From contig DWXE01000010.1 in assembly GCA_019119355.1 (NCBI GenBank), positions 141,238-183,722 of the forward strand: 42,485 nucleotides of DNA. Direction: 5' to 3'. Source of the DNA: Candidatus Eisenbergiella merdigallinarum (GTDB lineage Bacteria; Bacillota; Clostridia; Lachnospirales; Lachnospiraceae). Positions 7,578 to 16,132 of the stretch are shown here, one piece after another (the stretch's first letter is position 1; every line of letters starts with the position of its first letter). A program made the position numbers and the translations under genes. The notes under the pieces were generated by a model, which did no database searches, was not told the origin of the DNA, and worked only from the letters and a program-made list of their open reading frames with translations.

Positions 7578-8723
7578 TTACATCAGTTTCCGGAACAGTT
7601 CCTTCAAATCCTCTACGCCGGCGTCCTTCGGGTTGCCGGGAGCGCAGGCGTCCGCATGGGCGGATTCCGCCAGGAAGGGAAGATCCTCTTCCTTCAGCGC
7701 TTCCAGTCTGGAGGGGATCCCCACGTCTTCGGAGAGACGGCGCACGGCGTCCACGGCCGCCTTGCGATAGGTTTCCTGATCCATGTCATCCACGCCTTTG
7801 ACTCCCATGGCGCGGGCGATTTCCCGATACTTTTCGCCGGTGCAGTCCGCGTTGTATTCCATGACGATGGGGAGCATCATGGCGCAGGCCACGCCGTGAG
7901 GGGTGTCATATACGGCTCCCAGGGTGTGGGCCATGGAATGGGCGATGCCCAGGCCTACGTTGGAAAATCCCATGCCCGCGATGTACTGGCCCAGAGCCGT
8001 TCCTTCCCGGCCCTCCTGCGTGTTGGCCACAGCGCCGCGCAGGGATCTGGAGATGATCTCGATGGCCTTTAAGTGGAACATGTCCGTCATTTCCCAGGCG
8101 GCTTTCGTCGTATATCCTTCGATGGCGTGGGTCAGGGCGTCCATCCCGGTGGAGGCGGTGAGCCCTTTGGGCATGGAGGACATCATATCGGGATCCACGA
8201 TGGCAACGATGGGCATGTCGTGAGGGTCCACGCACACGAATTTGCGCTTTCTTTCCACGTCCGTGATGACGTAGTTGATGGTGACTTCCGCAGCGGTGCC
8301 GGCGGTGGTGGGAACCGCGATGATGGGAACGCAGGGCTTTTTGGTGGGAGCGGTGCCCTCCAGGCTGCGCACGTCCTCAAACTCGGGATTGGCGATGATG
8401 ATGCCGATGGCCTTCGCGGTGTCCATGGAAGATCCGCCGCCAATGGCGATGATGTAGTCGGCTCCGCTGGCCTTAAAGGCGGCTACCCCGTTCTGCACGT
8501 TCTGGATGGTGGGATTGGCCTTGATGTCGGAATAAACCTCGTAGGAAAGCCCTTCCTGGTCCAGAAGATCCGTCACTTTGGAAGTGACCTGGAATTTGAT
8601 CAGATCCGGGTCGGAGCAGACGAAAGCTTTGGAAAAGCCGTGGGATTTCGCCTCGGTGACGATTTCCGCGATCGCCCCGGATCCGTGATAGGATGCCTGA
8701 TTGAGCATGATTCTGTTTGCCAT
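7578..8723 (-). CDS. fucO: Lactaldehyde reductase (iron-containing alcohol dehydrogenase)
   Basis: This enzyme of 381 residues interconverts L- or D-lactaldehyde and 1,2-propanediol with NAD(H), the last step of anaerobic fucose and rhamnose breakdown. It reads as a close relative of Escherichia coli FucO along its whole length: MANRIMLNQASYHGSGA start, nucleotide-binding IAIGGGSSMDTAKAIG, PTTAGTAAEVTINYVITD, and VDPHDMPIVAIVDPDMM. The metal ligands are present at Asp195, His199 (MDALTHAIEG), His262 (GLGIAHSMAH) and His276 (DTPHG). The start ATG at 8723-8721 follows AAGGAG. No fucose or rhamnose kinase, isomerase or aldolase lies nearby, so the enzyme may serve pathways encoded elsewhere or reduce other short aldehydes. 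Confidence 0.93.
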   Translation of the reverse strand: MANRIMLNQASYHGSGAIAEIVTEAKSHGFSKAFVCSDPDLIKFQVTSKVTDLLDQEGLSYEVYSDIKANPTIQNVQNGVAAFKASGADYIIAIGGGSSMDTAKAIGIIIANPEFEDVRSLEGTAPTKKPCVPIIAVPTTAGTAAEVTINYVITDVERKRKFVCVDPHDMPIVAIVDPDMMSSMPKGLTASTGMDALTHAIEGYTTKAAWEMTDMFHLKAIEIISRSLRGAVANTQEGREGTALGQYIAGMGFSNVGLGIAHSMAHTLGAVYDTPHGVACAMMLPIVMEYNADCTGEKYREIARAMGVKGVDDMDQETYRKAAVDAVRRLSEDVGIPSRLEALKEEDLPFLAESAHADACAPGNPKDAGVEDLKELFRKLM

Positions 8724-8845
8724 AAGAAAAATCTCCTTCTTTCAAAGAATTCAGGGTACGGTCCCTGTATTCCTATTTTAACAGATGATGAGTGGAAAAA
8801 GAAGGATAAAGTGTTCGACATTTATGAAAAGGAGGAAACGGATTG

Positions 8846-9463
8846 ATGAATGAGCTGGATGATCTTACGGGGCTGGCGATGGAGCTGCAGGCTCTCGCCC
8901 AGAACGGGCTGACGTATACGAAGGACAGGTTCGACCGGGAGCGGTTTGAGCGCATCCGGGAGATCTCTGCGGAGATGATGGCGATGAAAACCGGTTATCC
9001 CATCGAAACGGTGAGGAGCCTGTTCTGCGCCGGGATGGGGTACCAGACGCCCAAACTGGATACGAGGGCGGCCGTTTTTGAAGAGGGGCGGATCCTGCTG
9101 GTTCAGGAAAAGGGAAAGTGGGCGCTTCCGGGAGGATGGATGGATTTCGATCAGACGGTGGCGTCCAATGCGAAAAAGGAAGTGAAGGAAGAGGCCGGGC
9201 TGGATGTGGAGCCGGTGAAAATCATCGCCATCCAGGACCGCAACCGCCACAACGTTCCGAAGCTGGCCTGCAGCATCTGCAAGGTTTTCGTCCTCTGCGA
9301 ACCGAAGGGCGGAGCGTTTTCGGAGAACCCGGAAACGACGGACAGCGGCTATTTTCCCCTGGACGGGCTGCCGGAGCTGGACGAAGATAAAACCACGTAT
9401 GAACAGGTCGAAATGTGTTTCGCCGCCCTGAGGGACGCGAACTGGCAGACAGCCTTCGACTGA
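8846..9463 (+). CDS. Nudix hydrolase with N-terminal NUDIX_N_2-type domain
   Basis: The first 60 residues (MNELDDLTGLAMELQALAQNG..., RIREISAEMMAMKTG) match the helical domain that precedes the Nudix fold in a Firmicute family (NUDIX_N_2). The Nudix region has LPGGWMDFDQTVASNAKKEV followed by KEEAGLDV; the first box glutamate is replaced by Gln and the Arg by Lys, which I believe is usual for this family. The substrate is unknown; ADP-ribose or nucleotide sugars are possibilities. Start ATG 8846 follows AGGAGG (8830-8835) by 10 nt; TTG 8843 immediately before it would have better spacing, so the protein may begin one residue earlier. It is divergent from fucO across a 120-bp gap. Confidence 0.85.
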   Translation: MNELDDLTGLAMELQALAQNGLTYTKDRFDRERFERIREISAEMMAMKTGYPIETVRSLFCAGMGYQTPKLDTRAAVFEEGRILLVQEKGKWALPGGWMDFDQTVASNAKKEVKEEAGLDVEPVKIIAIQDRNRHNVPKLACSICKVFVLCEPKGGAFSENPETTDSGYFPLDGLPELDEDKTTYEQVEMCFAALRDANWQTAFD

Positions 9464-9502
9464 GGCGGGATCGGCAGTGCGATCCGCCGCGGTGTGATCC
9501 GC

Positions 9503-9561
9503 CGGCTTCTTTTATTATGCGACAGGAAAGTTCCTTTCCTGTCGCATAATAAAAGAAGCCG
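9503..9561. repeat. Perfect 28-bp inverted repeat with 3-nt loop
   Basis: The left arm (9503-9530, beginning CGGCTTCTTTTATTATGCG) and right arm (9534-9561) are exactly complementary over all 28 positions, separated by TTC. It lies between the convergent Nudix gene and rpmB. The right arm shares its outer bases with the rpmB terminator stem, so the two folds exclude one another. It could act as a terminator for the plus-strand Nudix transcript, although no U-run follows on that strand. Confidence 0.9.
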
Positions 9562-9582
9562 CTGCATTTATAAGCAGCGGCT
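9545..9582 (-). terminator. Rho-independent terminator of rpmB
   Basis: Read on the minus strand, AGCCGCTGC (9582-9574) pairs with GCAGCGGCT (9565-9557) around an 8-nt loop, and is followed by TCTTTTATTATG. This is a standard terminator 21 bp behind the rpmB stop. The same bases also form the outer part of the 28-bp inverted repeat. Confidence 0.8.
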
Positions 9583-9602
9583 CCCGATGATTTTCTTGTG
9601 AA

Positions 9603-9788
9603 TTAAGCCCTTTCAACCCTGCCGGACTTCAAGCAGTTTGTGCAAACGTGCATTCTCCTTGCACCACCGTTGACCTTGCATTTCACGCTTCTGACGTTGG
9701 AATTCCAGATACGGTTGGATCTTCTATGGGAATGGCTAACGTTGTTACCAAAATGAGCGCCTTTGCCACAAATATCGCATTTTGCCAT
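9603..9788 (-). CDS. rpmB: 50S ribosomal protein L28
   Basis: The 61-residue protein MAKCDICGKGAHFGNNVSHS... with SNRIWNSNVRSVKCKVNGG and the ending MHVCTNCLKSGRVERA is a full-length L28. It is the zinc-binding form: the CDIC and CTNC pairs make a zinc ribbon. L28 is a component of the large ribosomal subunit. It has a strong AGGAGG ribosome site just upstream and its own promoter and terminator. It lies head-to-head with the Asp23 gene, the usual Firmicute order. Confidence 0.97.
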   Translation of the reverse strand: MAKCDICGKGAHFGNNVSHSHRRSNRIWNSNVRSVKCKVNGGARRMHVCTNCLKSGRVERA

Positions 9789-9836
9789 GATTGCACCTCC
9801 TCAAACTTTATTAGTCGTTTGACTGACAACATCAGT

Positions 9837-9865
9837 ATCATAGCAGAATTTGGCGTATTTGGCAA
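9837..9865 (-). promoter_or_regulatory. Promoter of rpmB
   Basis: On the minus strand TTGCCA (9865-9860) and TATGAT (9842-9837) are separated by exactly 17 bp, followed by about 45 bp to the rpmB start. This is a near-consensus sigma-A promoter. Confidence 0.72.
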
Positions 9866-9904
9866 GCAAAATATCTTCGAAAATTGAAAAAGTTAAAAAT
9901 CATA

Positions 9905-9933
9905 TTCCCTTTTTGTGGGAAACCGGTTATAAT
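9905..9933 (+). promoter_or_regulatory. Promoter of the Asp23 / FakA-like / recG genes
   Basis: A perfect TATAAT -10 box lies at 9928-9933, 36 bp before the ATG of the Asp23 gene. The best -35 with 17-bp spacing is TTCCCT at 9905-9910, which is poor, so the exact -35 is uncertain. Confidence 0.55.
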
Positions 9934-9969
9934 AAGCATAGATTTTTTCGGGAAAAAGGAGGTTACCAC

Positions 9970-10326
9970 ATGAAGGGTTCTTCTATGACGACCCATATGG
10001 GCAGCATTACGATTGACAACGAAGTGATCGCTCAGTATGCGGGAACGGTCGCGGTGGAATGTTTTGGGATTGTCGGAATGGGCGTTACGGTCAAGGGCGG
10101 CCTCGTGAAGCTGTTGAAGAGGGACAGCATCACCAAGGGCATCGCCGTTACGCTGAACAACAATAAGCTCACGCTGGATTTCCACGTCATCGTCGCCTAC
10201 GGAGTCAGTATCCTGGCGGTGGCGGACAACCTGATCAGCAATGTGAAATATAAGGTAGAAGAGTTTACCGGCATCGAAATAGAGAAAATCAACATCTTTG
10301 TAGAAGGTGTGCGGGTGATTGATTAA
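9970..10326 (+). CDS. Asp23/Gls24 family envelope stress response protein
   Basis: The 118-residue protein has the Asp23 pattern: GSITIDNEVIAQYAGTVAVE, CFGIVGMGVT, TLDFHVIVAYGVSILAVADN and VKYKVEEFTGIEIEKINIFV. Members are small, abundant, often membrane-proximal proteins; in several Firmicutes the YloU-type member sits immediately before the DhaL/FakA-like gene, as here. ATG 9970 follows AAGGAGG closely, which excludes the longer open frame that begins at 9850. It is separated from the next gene by only 14 bp, so they are co-transcribed. Confidence 0.92.
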   Translation: MKGSSMTTHMGSITIDNEVIAQYAGTVAVECFGIVGMGVTVKGGLVKLLKRDSITKGIAVTLNNNKLTLDFHVIVAYGVSILAVADNLISNVKYKVEEFTGIEIEKINIFVEGVRVID

Positions 10327-10340
10327 GGAGGGTTTTAACC

Positions 10341-12059
10341 GTGGCTGTAAATACGATCGACGCTAAGATGCTCGCAAAGATGTTCTTAGCCGGAGCCAAG
10401 AATCTCGAAAGCAGGAAAGAATGGATCAATGAACTGAATGTATTCCCGGTTCCGGACGGAGATACCGGCACCAACATGACCCTGACGATCATGTCCGCAG
10501 CGAAGGATGTGGCCGCCATGGAGGCGAACAACGATCTGGACATGCAGTCGTTGGCGAAGGCCATTTCTTCCGGTTCCCTGAGAGGCGCCAGAGGCAACTC
10601 GGGCGTCATTTTGTCGCAGTTGTTCCGCGGCTTCACCAAGACCATCCGGGAGTCAGAGACCATCGACATCCCCCTGCTGGCGCAGGCCTTCGAGCGCGCG
10701 GTGGAGACCGCATACAAGGCGGTTATGAAGCCGAAGGAGGGCACCATCCTCACCGTGGCAAAGGGCGCTTCCCTGAAGGCCAGGGAGCTGGCCGACGCCG
10801 GGGAGACGGATCTGGAAAAGTATATCGGCGCCATCATCGAACACGCGGACTATGTGCTCAGCCAGACGCCGGAGATGCTTCCCGTCCTGAAACAGGCCGG
10901 AGTGGTGGATTCCGGCGGCCAGGGCCTGATGCAGGTCTTAAAGGGCGCTTACGAGGCGTTTTTGGGCAAAGAGGTGGACTTTAAGCTGGAGGACGGCCGC
11001 GGCGCGGCGGGAGCTCCCTTCTCTTCCATCGGAGCCCAGCCCCAGGCGGAAGCGGACATCAAATTCGGCTACTGCACCGAATTTATCATCATGCTCAACA
11101 GGACCTTCAATATCAAACAGGAGATGGATTTCAAGGCCTATCTGGAATCCATCGGCGATTCCATCGTGGTGGTTGCGGATGAAGACGTGGTCAAGGTGCA
11201 CGTACATACCAACGACCCGGGTCTCGCGATCCAGAAGGCGTTGAAGTACGGAGCGCTGTCCAACATGAAGATCGACAACATGCGCCTGGAGCACCACGAG
11301 AAGGTGATCCGTATGAGCCAGCAGGCGGAAGGGACGCAGGCGGCCGGACCGGCAGCCGGGGAGAGTGCCGCGCAGAGCGCTTCTGAGCCGGATGCCCGCA
11401 AGGAGAGCGGTTTTATCGCGGTTTCCGTGGGCGAGGGAATGAACGCCATCCTGAAGGATCTGGGCGTGGACTATATTATAGAAGGCGGACAGACCATGAA
11501 TCCCAGCACGGAGGACGTGCTCAACGCCATCGATCAGGTGAACGCGGACACGATCTACGTGCTGCCCAACAACAAGAATATCATCCTGGCGGCCAATCAG
11601 GCCAGATATATGACCGAGGACAAGAAGATCGTCGTCGTCCCCACGAAGACCATCGCGCAGGGCATTACGGCCGTGATCAATTTCTCGGCGGATCTGAGCG
11701 CGGAGGAGAATGAAGCCGCCATGACGGAGGCCATCGGCGCGGTGAAGACCGGTGAGGTGACGTATGCGGTACGGGATACGATGATCGACGACTATGAGAT
11801 CCGCCAGGGCGATTTCATGGGGATCGGCGACGACGGCATCCTGGCCGTGGGACAGGCCGTCGAAAGCGTTGCGCTGAGCATGATCGACCGGATGATGGAG
11901 GAAGACCTGGAGCTGATCAGTATTTATTACGGACAGGAGACGAAAGAGGAGGAAGCCGAAGCCCTCCGGGAAAAGGTGGAAGAGAAGTATCCCGCCTGCG
12001 ACGTGGAGCTGCAGTACGGCGGACAGCCCATTTACTACTATATCGTATCCGTCGAGTGA
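10341..12059 (+). CDS. DhaL/DAK2 domain kinase, FakA/YloV-like
   Basis: The N-terminal DhaL domain (about residues 1-200) carries the Mg-ADP binding loop NVFPVPDGDTGTNMTLT and the SGSLRGARGNSGVILSQ segment. A middle domain contains GYCTEFIIML and VVADEDVVKVHVHTNDPG, and after a low-complexity Ala/Ser/Glu linker (about residues 330-355) a C-terminal alpha/beta domain begins. This order is that of FakA, the ATP-binding subunit of fatty acid kinase, which works with a DegV-type FakB protein to phosphorylate exogenous fatty acids. No FakB is in the window. At 572 residues it is slightly longer than usual, largely due to the linker. Start is GTG 10341 behind AAGGAGGG. Its place between Asp23 and recG is the usual one. 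Confidence 0.88.
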   Translation: MAVNTIDAKMLAKMFLAGAKNLESRKEWINELNVFPVPDGDTGTNMTLTIMSAAKDVAAMEANNDLDMQSLAKAISSGSLRGARGNSGVILSQLFRGFTKTIRESETIDIPLLAQAFERAVETAYKAVMKPKEGTILTVAKGASLKARELADAGETDLEKYIGAIIEHADYVLSQTPEMLPVLKQAGVVDSGGQGLMQVLKGAYEAFLGKEVDFKLEDGRGAAGAPFSSIGAQPQAEADIKFGYCTEFIIMLNRTFNIKQEMDFKAYLESIGDSIVVVADEDVVKVHVHTNDPGLAIQKALKYGALSNMKIDNMRLEHHEKVIRMSQQAEGTQAAGPAAGESAAQSASEPDARKESGFIAVSVGEGMNAILKDLGVDYIIEGGQTMNPSTEDVLNAIDQVNADTIYVLPNNKNIILAANQARYMTEDKKIVVVPTKTIAQGITAVINFSADLSAEENEAAMTEAIGAVKTGEVTYAVRDTMIDDYEIRQGDFMGIGDDGILAVGQAVESVALSMIDRMMEEDLELISIYYGQETKEEEAEALREKVEEKYPACDVELQYGGQPIYYYIVSVE

Positions 12060-12066
12060 CCGGGAC

Positions 12067-14100
12067 ATGAGAGCAGAAGATTCCGTTTCAATGATAAAAG
12101 GCGTAGGGGCGAAAACCACTGCGCTTTTTTCAAAACTTCACATCGATACGGCAGGCCAGCTGGCCTGCCATTTTCCGCGTTCCTATGAGCACTATGAGCC
12201 GGTGGTCCCCATCGCCGGACTCGTTCCGGGAACGGTGGCCGCAGTTTCGGCCTGCGTCATCGGGACCCCTTCCGTGGTCAGGGCCGGCGGCCTTTCCATC
12301 ATCCACGCCGTGGTGGGGGACGCCACGGGGCGGATGCGGCTCACCTGGTTTCACATGCCCTATCTGAAAAAGGTGCTGCAGCCCGGGACCGTTCACGTCT
12401 TTCGGGGAACGGTCAAAAGCGGGGCGAAAAACGCGGTGCTGATGGAGCATCCTAAGATGTTTCAGGTTCAGGAGTACGGGGCGCTGGCGGGAAGCTGGCA
12501 GCCGGGCTATGCCCTGACGCCGGGGCTGAGCGACCGCATGTTTTTGAAATGCGTGCGCCAGGTGCTGGATCAGCTGGATTTTCCCGATTATCTGCCGCGG
12601 GAGGAGAGGGAGAGATACCGCCTGATCCCGCTCGCGCAAGCCATGGAAGGGATCCATTTCCCGAAGGACGAATCCGCGCTGAAAGCGGCCAGAAGGCGCC
12701 TGGTATTCGATGAATTTCTGGCATTTCTGGTTCAGATCCGCCGCCAGAAGGCGGAAAACGACCGGCTTTTGGTGGACCGCCCCCTGATCCGGACCCGGGA
12801 AACCGACGATCTCATCGCGGCCCTTCCCTATTCCCTGACGGGAGCGCAGAAGCGGGTCTGGGGCGAAATCGAGGAAGATCTGCAGAGGCACGGGGCCATG
12901 AACCGCCTGGTGCAGGGCGACGTGGGCAGCGGAAAAACCATCCTGGCTTTCCTGGCCCTGCTCATGTGCGCGGCCAACGGGCGGCAGGGTTGTCTGATGG
13001 CGCCCACGGAAGTGCTGGCCAGTCAGCACTATGAAGCGCTGCAGGAGCTGACGGAGCGCTACGGCCTCTGCATAAGGCCGGCCCTGCTCACCGGTTCCCT
13101 GACCGCGGCCCAGAAGAGGAAGGTCCGGGAGCAGATCGCTTCCGGAAGCGTCAACGTGGCCATCGGAACGCACGCGCTGATCCAGGAAAAGGTGATCTGG
13201 CAGGATCTGGCTCTGGTGGTGACGGACGAACAGCACCGCTTCGGCGTGCGCCAGAGGGAGGACCTGGCCGGCAAGGGGGAAAGCGCCCACGTGCTGGTCA
13301 TGAGCGCCACGCCCATTCCCCGCACCCTGGCCATCGTGCTCTACGGCGACCTTCACGTTTCTCTGCTGGACGAGATGCCAAAAAACCGTCTCCCCATCAA
13401 AAACTGCGTGGTGGATCCCGGCTTTCGCAAAAAGGCTTACGCGTTCTTGCAGGCCCGGGTGGAGGCGGGAGAGCAGGCCTACGTGATCTGCCCCATGGTG
13501 GAAGAGGGGGAGATGGAAGGGGTGGAAAACGTCCTGGACTATTCGGAGAAACTGAAGGCCGCCCTGCCCGGGGTGCGGATTTCCCCGCTTCACGGGAAGA
13601 TGAAGGCGGCTGAAAAGCAGAGGATTATGGACGACTTCGCCGCCCGCCGCCTGGACGTGCTGGTGTCCACCACGGTCATCGAGGTGGGGATCAACGTGCC
13701 CAACGCCACGGTGATGCTGGTGGAAAACGCGGAGCGCTTCGGGCTGGCCCAGCTGCATCAGCTGCGGGGCCGGGTGGGCCGCGGGAAGAAGCAGAGCTAC
13801 TGCATTTTCATGACAGGGGACGGAAGCGGGAAAAATAACCGGAGGCTGGATGTGCTCAACCGCTCCAACGACGGGTTTTTCATCGCGGCAGAGGACCTGA
13901 AGCTGCGGGGGCCGGGGGATCTGTTCGGCATCCGCCAGAGCGGCGCCCTGGAATTTTCCCTGGGGGATATCTATCAGGATTCGGACGTGCTGCTGGAAGC
14001 GGGGGAGCTGGCGGACCGGATTTTAAACGGGGAGACGGATCCGGGGCTGGAGGAGGCCGTGACGAAGAGCGGGAGGAGAATCGACTACCGCACCATCTGA
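12067..14100 (+). CDS. recG: ATP-dependent DNA helicase RecG
   Basis: RecG remodels stalled replication forks and branch-migrates Holliday junctions. The 677-residue length is normal. The N-terminal wedge/OB region (about 55-150) is followed by helicase motifs: Walker A GDVGSGKT near residues 283-290, DEQHRFG near 386-392, MSATPIPRT near 411-419, and the C-terminal STTVIEVGINVPNA and QLRGRVGR motifs, then LKLRGPGDLFGIRQSG. Start ATG 12067 lies 7 bp behind the previous stop with no strong ribosome site, so translation may be coupled; an internal Met at residue 9 (MIKGVGAKT) is an alternative start. Confidence 0.96.
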   Translation: MRAEDSVSMIKGVGAKTTALFSKLHIDTAGQLACHFPRSYEHYEPVVPIAGLVPGTVAAVSACVIGTPSVVRAGGLSIIHAVVGDATGRMRLTWFHMPYLKKVLQPGTVHVFRGTVKSGAKNAVLMEHPKMFQVQEYGALAGSWQPGYALTPGLSDRMFLKCVRQVLDQLDFPDYLPREERERYRLIPLAQAMEGIHFPKDESALKAARRRLVFDEFLAFLVQIRRQKAENDRLLVDRPLIRTRETDDLIAALPYSLTGAQKRVWGEIEEDLQRHGAMNRLVQGDVGSGKTILAFLALLMCAANGRQGCLMAPTEVLASQHYEALQELTERYGLCIRPALLTGSLTAAQKRKVREQIASGSVNVAIGTHALIQEKVIWQDLALVVTDEQHRFGVRQREDLAGKGESAHVLVMSATPIPRTLAIVLYGDLHVSLLDEMPKNRLPIKNCVVDPGFRKKAYAFLQARVEAGEQAYVICPMVEEGEMEGVENVLDYSEKLKAALPGVRISPLHGKMKAAEKQRIMDDFAARRLDVLVSTTVIEVGINVPNATVMLVENAERFGLAQLHQLRGRVGRGKKQSYCIFMTGDGSGKNNRRLDVLNRSNDGFFIAAEDLKLRGPGDLFGIRQSGALEFSLGDIYQDSDVLLEAGELADRILNGETDPGLEEAVTKSGRRIDYRTI

Positions 14101-14114
14101 GAATTCTCTTTTGC

Positions 14115-14143
14115 TTTTCAAAATCGAACGTATGTGTTATACT
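14115..14143 (+). promoter_or_regulatory. Extended -10 promoter before the topoisomerase genes
   Basis: TATACT at 14138-14143 is preceded by TGT (extended -10), and TTTTCA at 14115-14120 fits a -35 with 17-bp spacing. It lies 41 bp before the subunit B start and only 14 bp after recG, so the topoisomerase genes can be transcribed independently of recG. Confidence 0.65.
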
Positions 14144-14184
14144 ACTGGGAAATGACTCAAAAATTTCGGAAGGGAAGAACGAGA

Positions 14185-16107
14185 ATGGCGATCAATGGAA
14201 CATATGATGCTTCCAGCATTACCGTGCTGGAAGGGCTGGAAGCCGTGCGCATGCGGCCGGGGATGTATATCGGCAGCGTTTCCACCAGGGGGCTGAACCA
14301 TCTGATTTACGAGATCGTGGACAACTCGGTGGACGAGCATCTGGCAGGCTTTTGCAGCAGGATCGAGGTGATCCTGGAAGCGGACGGTTCCGCAACGGTG
14401 ACGGACGACGGCCGGGGGATCCCGGTCGGGATGCACGAGAAAGGGGTGAGCGCGGAGAGGCTCGTGTTCACCACCCTGCACGCGGGCGGGAAGTTCGATC
14501 ATTCCGCGTACAAGACCAGCGGCGGCCTGCACGGCGTGGGTTCCTCCGTAGTCAACGCCCTTTCTACCAGATTGACCGTTCGGGTCAAGGACGGGAAGCG
14601 CATTTACGAGGACTCCTATTCCAGAGGAATTCCCGTGACGGAGCTGGAGGACGGCCTGCCGCCCGTGGTGGGGAAGACGAAGGAGACCGGGACCTCCATC
14701 AACTTCCTGCCGGACGATACCATATTCGAGAAGACCCGTTTTAAGGAAGACGACATCAAGAGCCGCCTGCACGAGACGGCTTATTTGAATCCAGCCCTCA
14801 CCATCCGCTTCGAGGACCGGAGGAAGGAGCCGGCGGAGGAGGTCGAGTACCATGAGCCGGAAGGGCTGGCCGGCTTTATCCGGGATATGAACAAGTCCAG
14901 CGAACCGGTGACGGACGTCATCACCTTCGCCGGCGAGAGCGAGGGGATCTCCGTGGAAGGGGCGCTGCAGTACACCGACGATTTCCACGAGAACGTCCTG
15001 GGCTTTTGCAACAACATTTACAACGCCGAGGGCGGCACCCACCTGACCGGCTTTAAGACCCAGTTCACCACGATCATCAACAACTACGCCCGCGAGCTGA
15101 ACATCCTGAAGGAAAAGGACCAGAATTTTACCGGGGTGGACGTGCGCAACGGGATGACGGCCGTGATTTCCGTCAAGCACCCGGAACCCCGTTTTGAGGG
15201 CCAGACGAAGACGAAGCTGGACAACCAGGACGCGGCCCGGGTAGTGAGCAAGGTGGCGGGCGAACAGCTGATCCACTATTTCGACCGCAATCTGGAAACG
15301 CTGAAGAACGTCATCGGCTGCGCGGAGAAGGCGGCGAAGATCCGCAGGACCGAGGAGAGGGCGCGGACGAACCTGCTGACGAAGCAGAAGTTTTCCTTCG
15401 ATTCCAACGGCAAGCTGGCCAACTGCGAGTCGAAGGATCCTTCCAAATGCGAGATCTTCATCGTGGAGGGGGATTCCGCGGGAGGCTCCGCCAAAATGGC
15501 GAGAAACCGGATGTATCAGGCGATCCTTCCCATCCGCGGCAAGATCCTGAACGTGGAAAAGGCCAGCATCGACAAGGTTCTGGCCAACGCGGAGATCAAG
15601 ACCATGATCAACGCCTTCGGCTGCGGGTTCTCCGAGGGCTACGGGAACGATTTCGATATCGAAAAGCTGCGCTACGACAAAATCATCATCATGGCCGATG
15701 CGGACGTGGACGGGGCGCACATTTCCAACCTCCTGCTGACGCTGTTTTACCGCTTCATGCCGGAACTGATCTTCGAGGGGCATGTCTATATCGCCATGCC
15801 CCCGCTGTACAAGGCCATGCCCGCCAAAGGGAAAGAGGAGTACCTCTACGACGACAAGGCGCTGGAGCGCTACCGGAAGCGGCATAAGGGGCCCTTTACC
15901 CTGCAGCGCTACAAGGGGCTGGGGGAGATGGACGCCCAGCAGCTCTGGGAGACCACCCTGGACCCGGAGACCAGGATGCTCAGGCTGGTGGAGATCGAAG
16001 ACGCCAGGATGGCGTCCGAAGTGACGGAAATGCTCATGGGGACGGACGTGCCGCCCAGAAGGGCTTTTATCTACCGGAACGCGACGGACGCGCAGCTGGA
16101 TATCTGA
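14185..16107 (+). CDS. Type IIA DNA topoisomerase subunit B (GyrB/ParE family)
   Basis: The ATPase subunit of a type II topoisomerase, 640 residues. GHKL ATPase motifs are intact: EIVDNSVDEHLAGF, TDDGRGIPVG and GGLHGVGSSVVNALS. The TOPRIM metal site is present as VEGDSAGGSAK (near residue 427) and MADADVDGAHI (near 505), followed by RYKGLGEMDAQQLWETTLDP. I start at ATG 14185 (MAINGTYDASSITVLEGLEA), the usual beginning of the family, rather than the in-frame ATG 14134, which overlaps the promoter. The A subunit gene follows after 25 bp. GyrB and ParE are hard to separate by eye; the location beside recG and rsmD rather than dnaA/recF suggests a second pair besides the gyrase at the origin, but this cannot be verified from the window. 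Confidence 0.93.
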   Translation: MAINGTYDASSITVLEGLEAVRMRPGMYIGSVSTRGLNHLIYEIVDNSVDEHLAGFCSRIEVILEADGSATVTDDGRGIPVGMHEKGVSAERLVFTTLHAGGKFDHSAYKTSGGLHGVGSSVVNALSTRLTVRVKDGKRIYEDSYSRGIPVTELEDGLPPVVGKTKETGTSINFLPDDTIFEKTRFKEDDIKSRLHETAYLNPALTIRFEDRRKEPAEEVEYHEPEGLAGFIRDMNKSSEPVTDVITFAGESEGISVEGALQYTDDFHENVLGFCNNIYNAEGGTHLTGFKTQFTTIINNYARELNILKEKDQNFTGVDVRNGMTAVISVKHPEPRFEGQTKTKLDNQDAARVVSKVAGEQLIHYFDRNLETLKNVIGCAEKAAKIRRTEERARTNLLTKQKFSFDSNGKLANCESKDPSKCEIFIVEGDSAGGSAKMARNRMYQAILPIRGKILNVEKASIDKVLANAEIKTMINAFGCGFSEGYGNDFDIEKLRYDKIIIMADADVDGAHISNLLLTLFYRFMPELIFEGHVYIAMPPLYKAMPAKGKEEYLYDDKALERYRKRHKGPFTLQRYKGLGEMDAQQLWETTLDPETRMLRLVEIEDARMASEVTEMLMGTDVPPRRAFIYRNATDAQLDI

Positions 16108-16132
16108 TGAATAAAGCGAGGGCCAAAGACAG

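Noticed and set aside
8752..8767. Small palindrome CAGGG-N6-CCCTG between fucO and the Nudix gene as an operator
   Set aside because: Only 5 bp per arm in a GC-rich genome; this is expected by chance.
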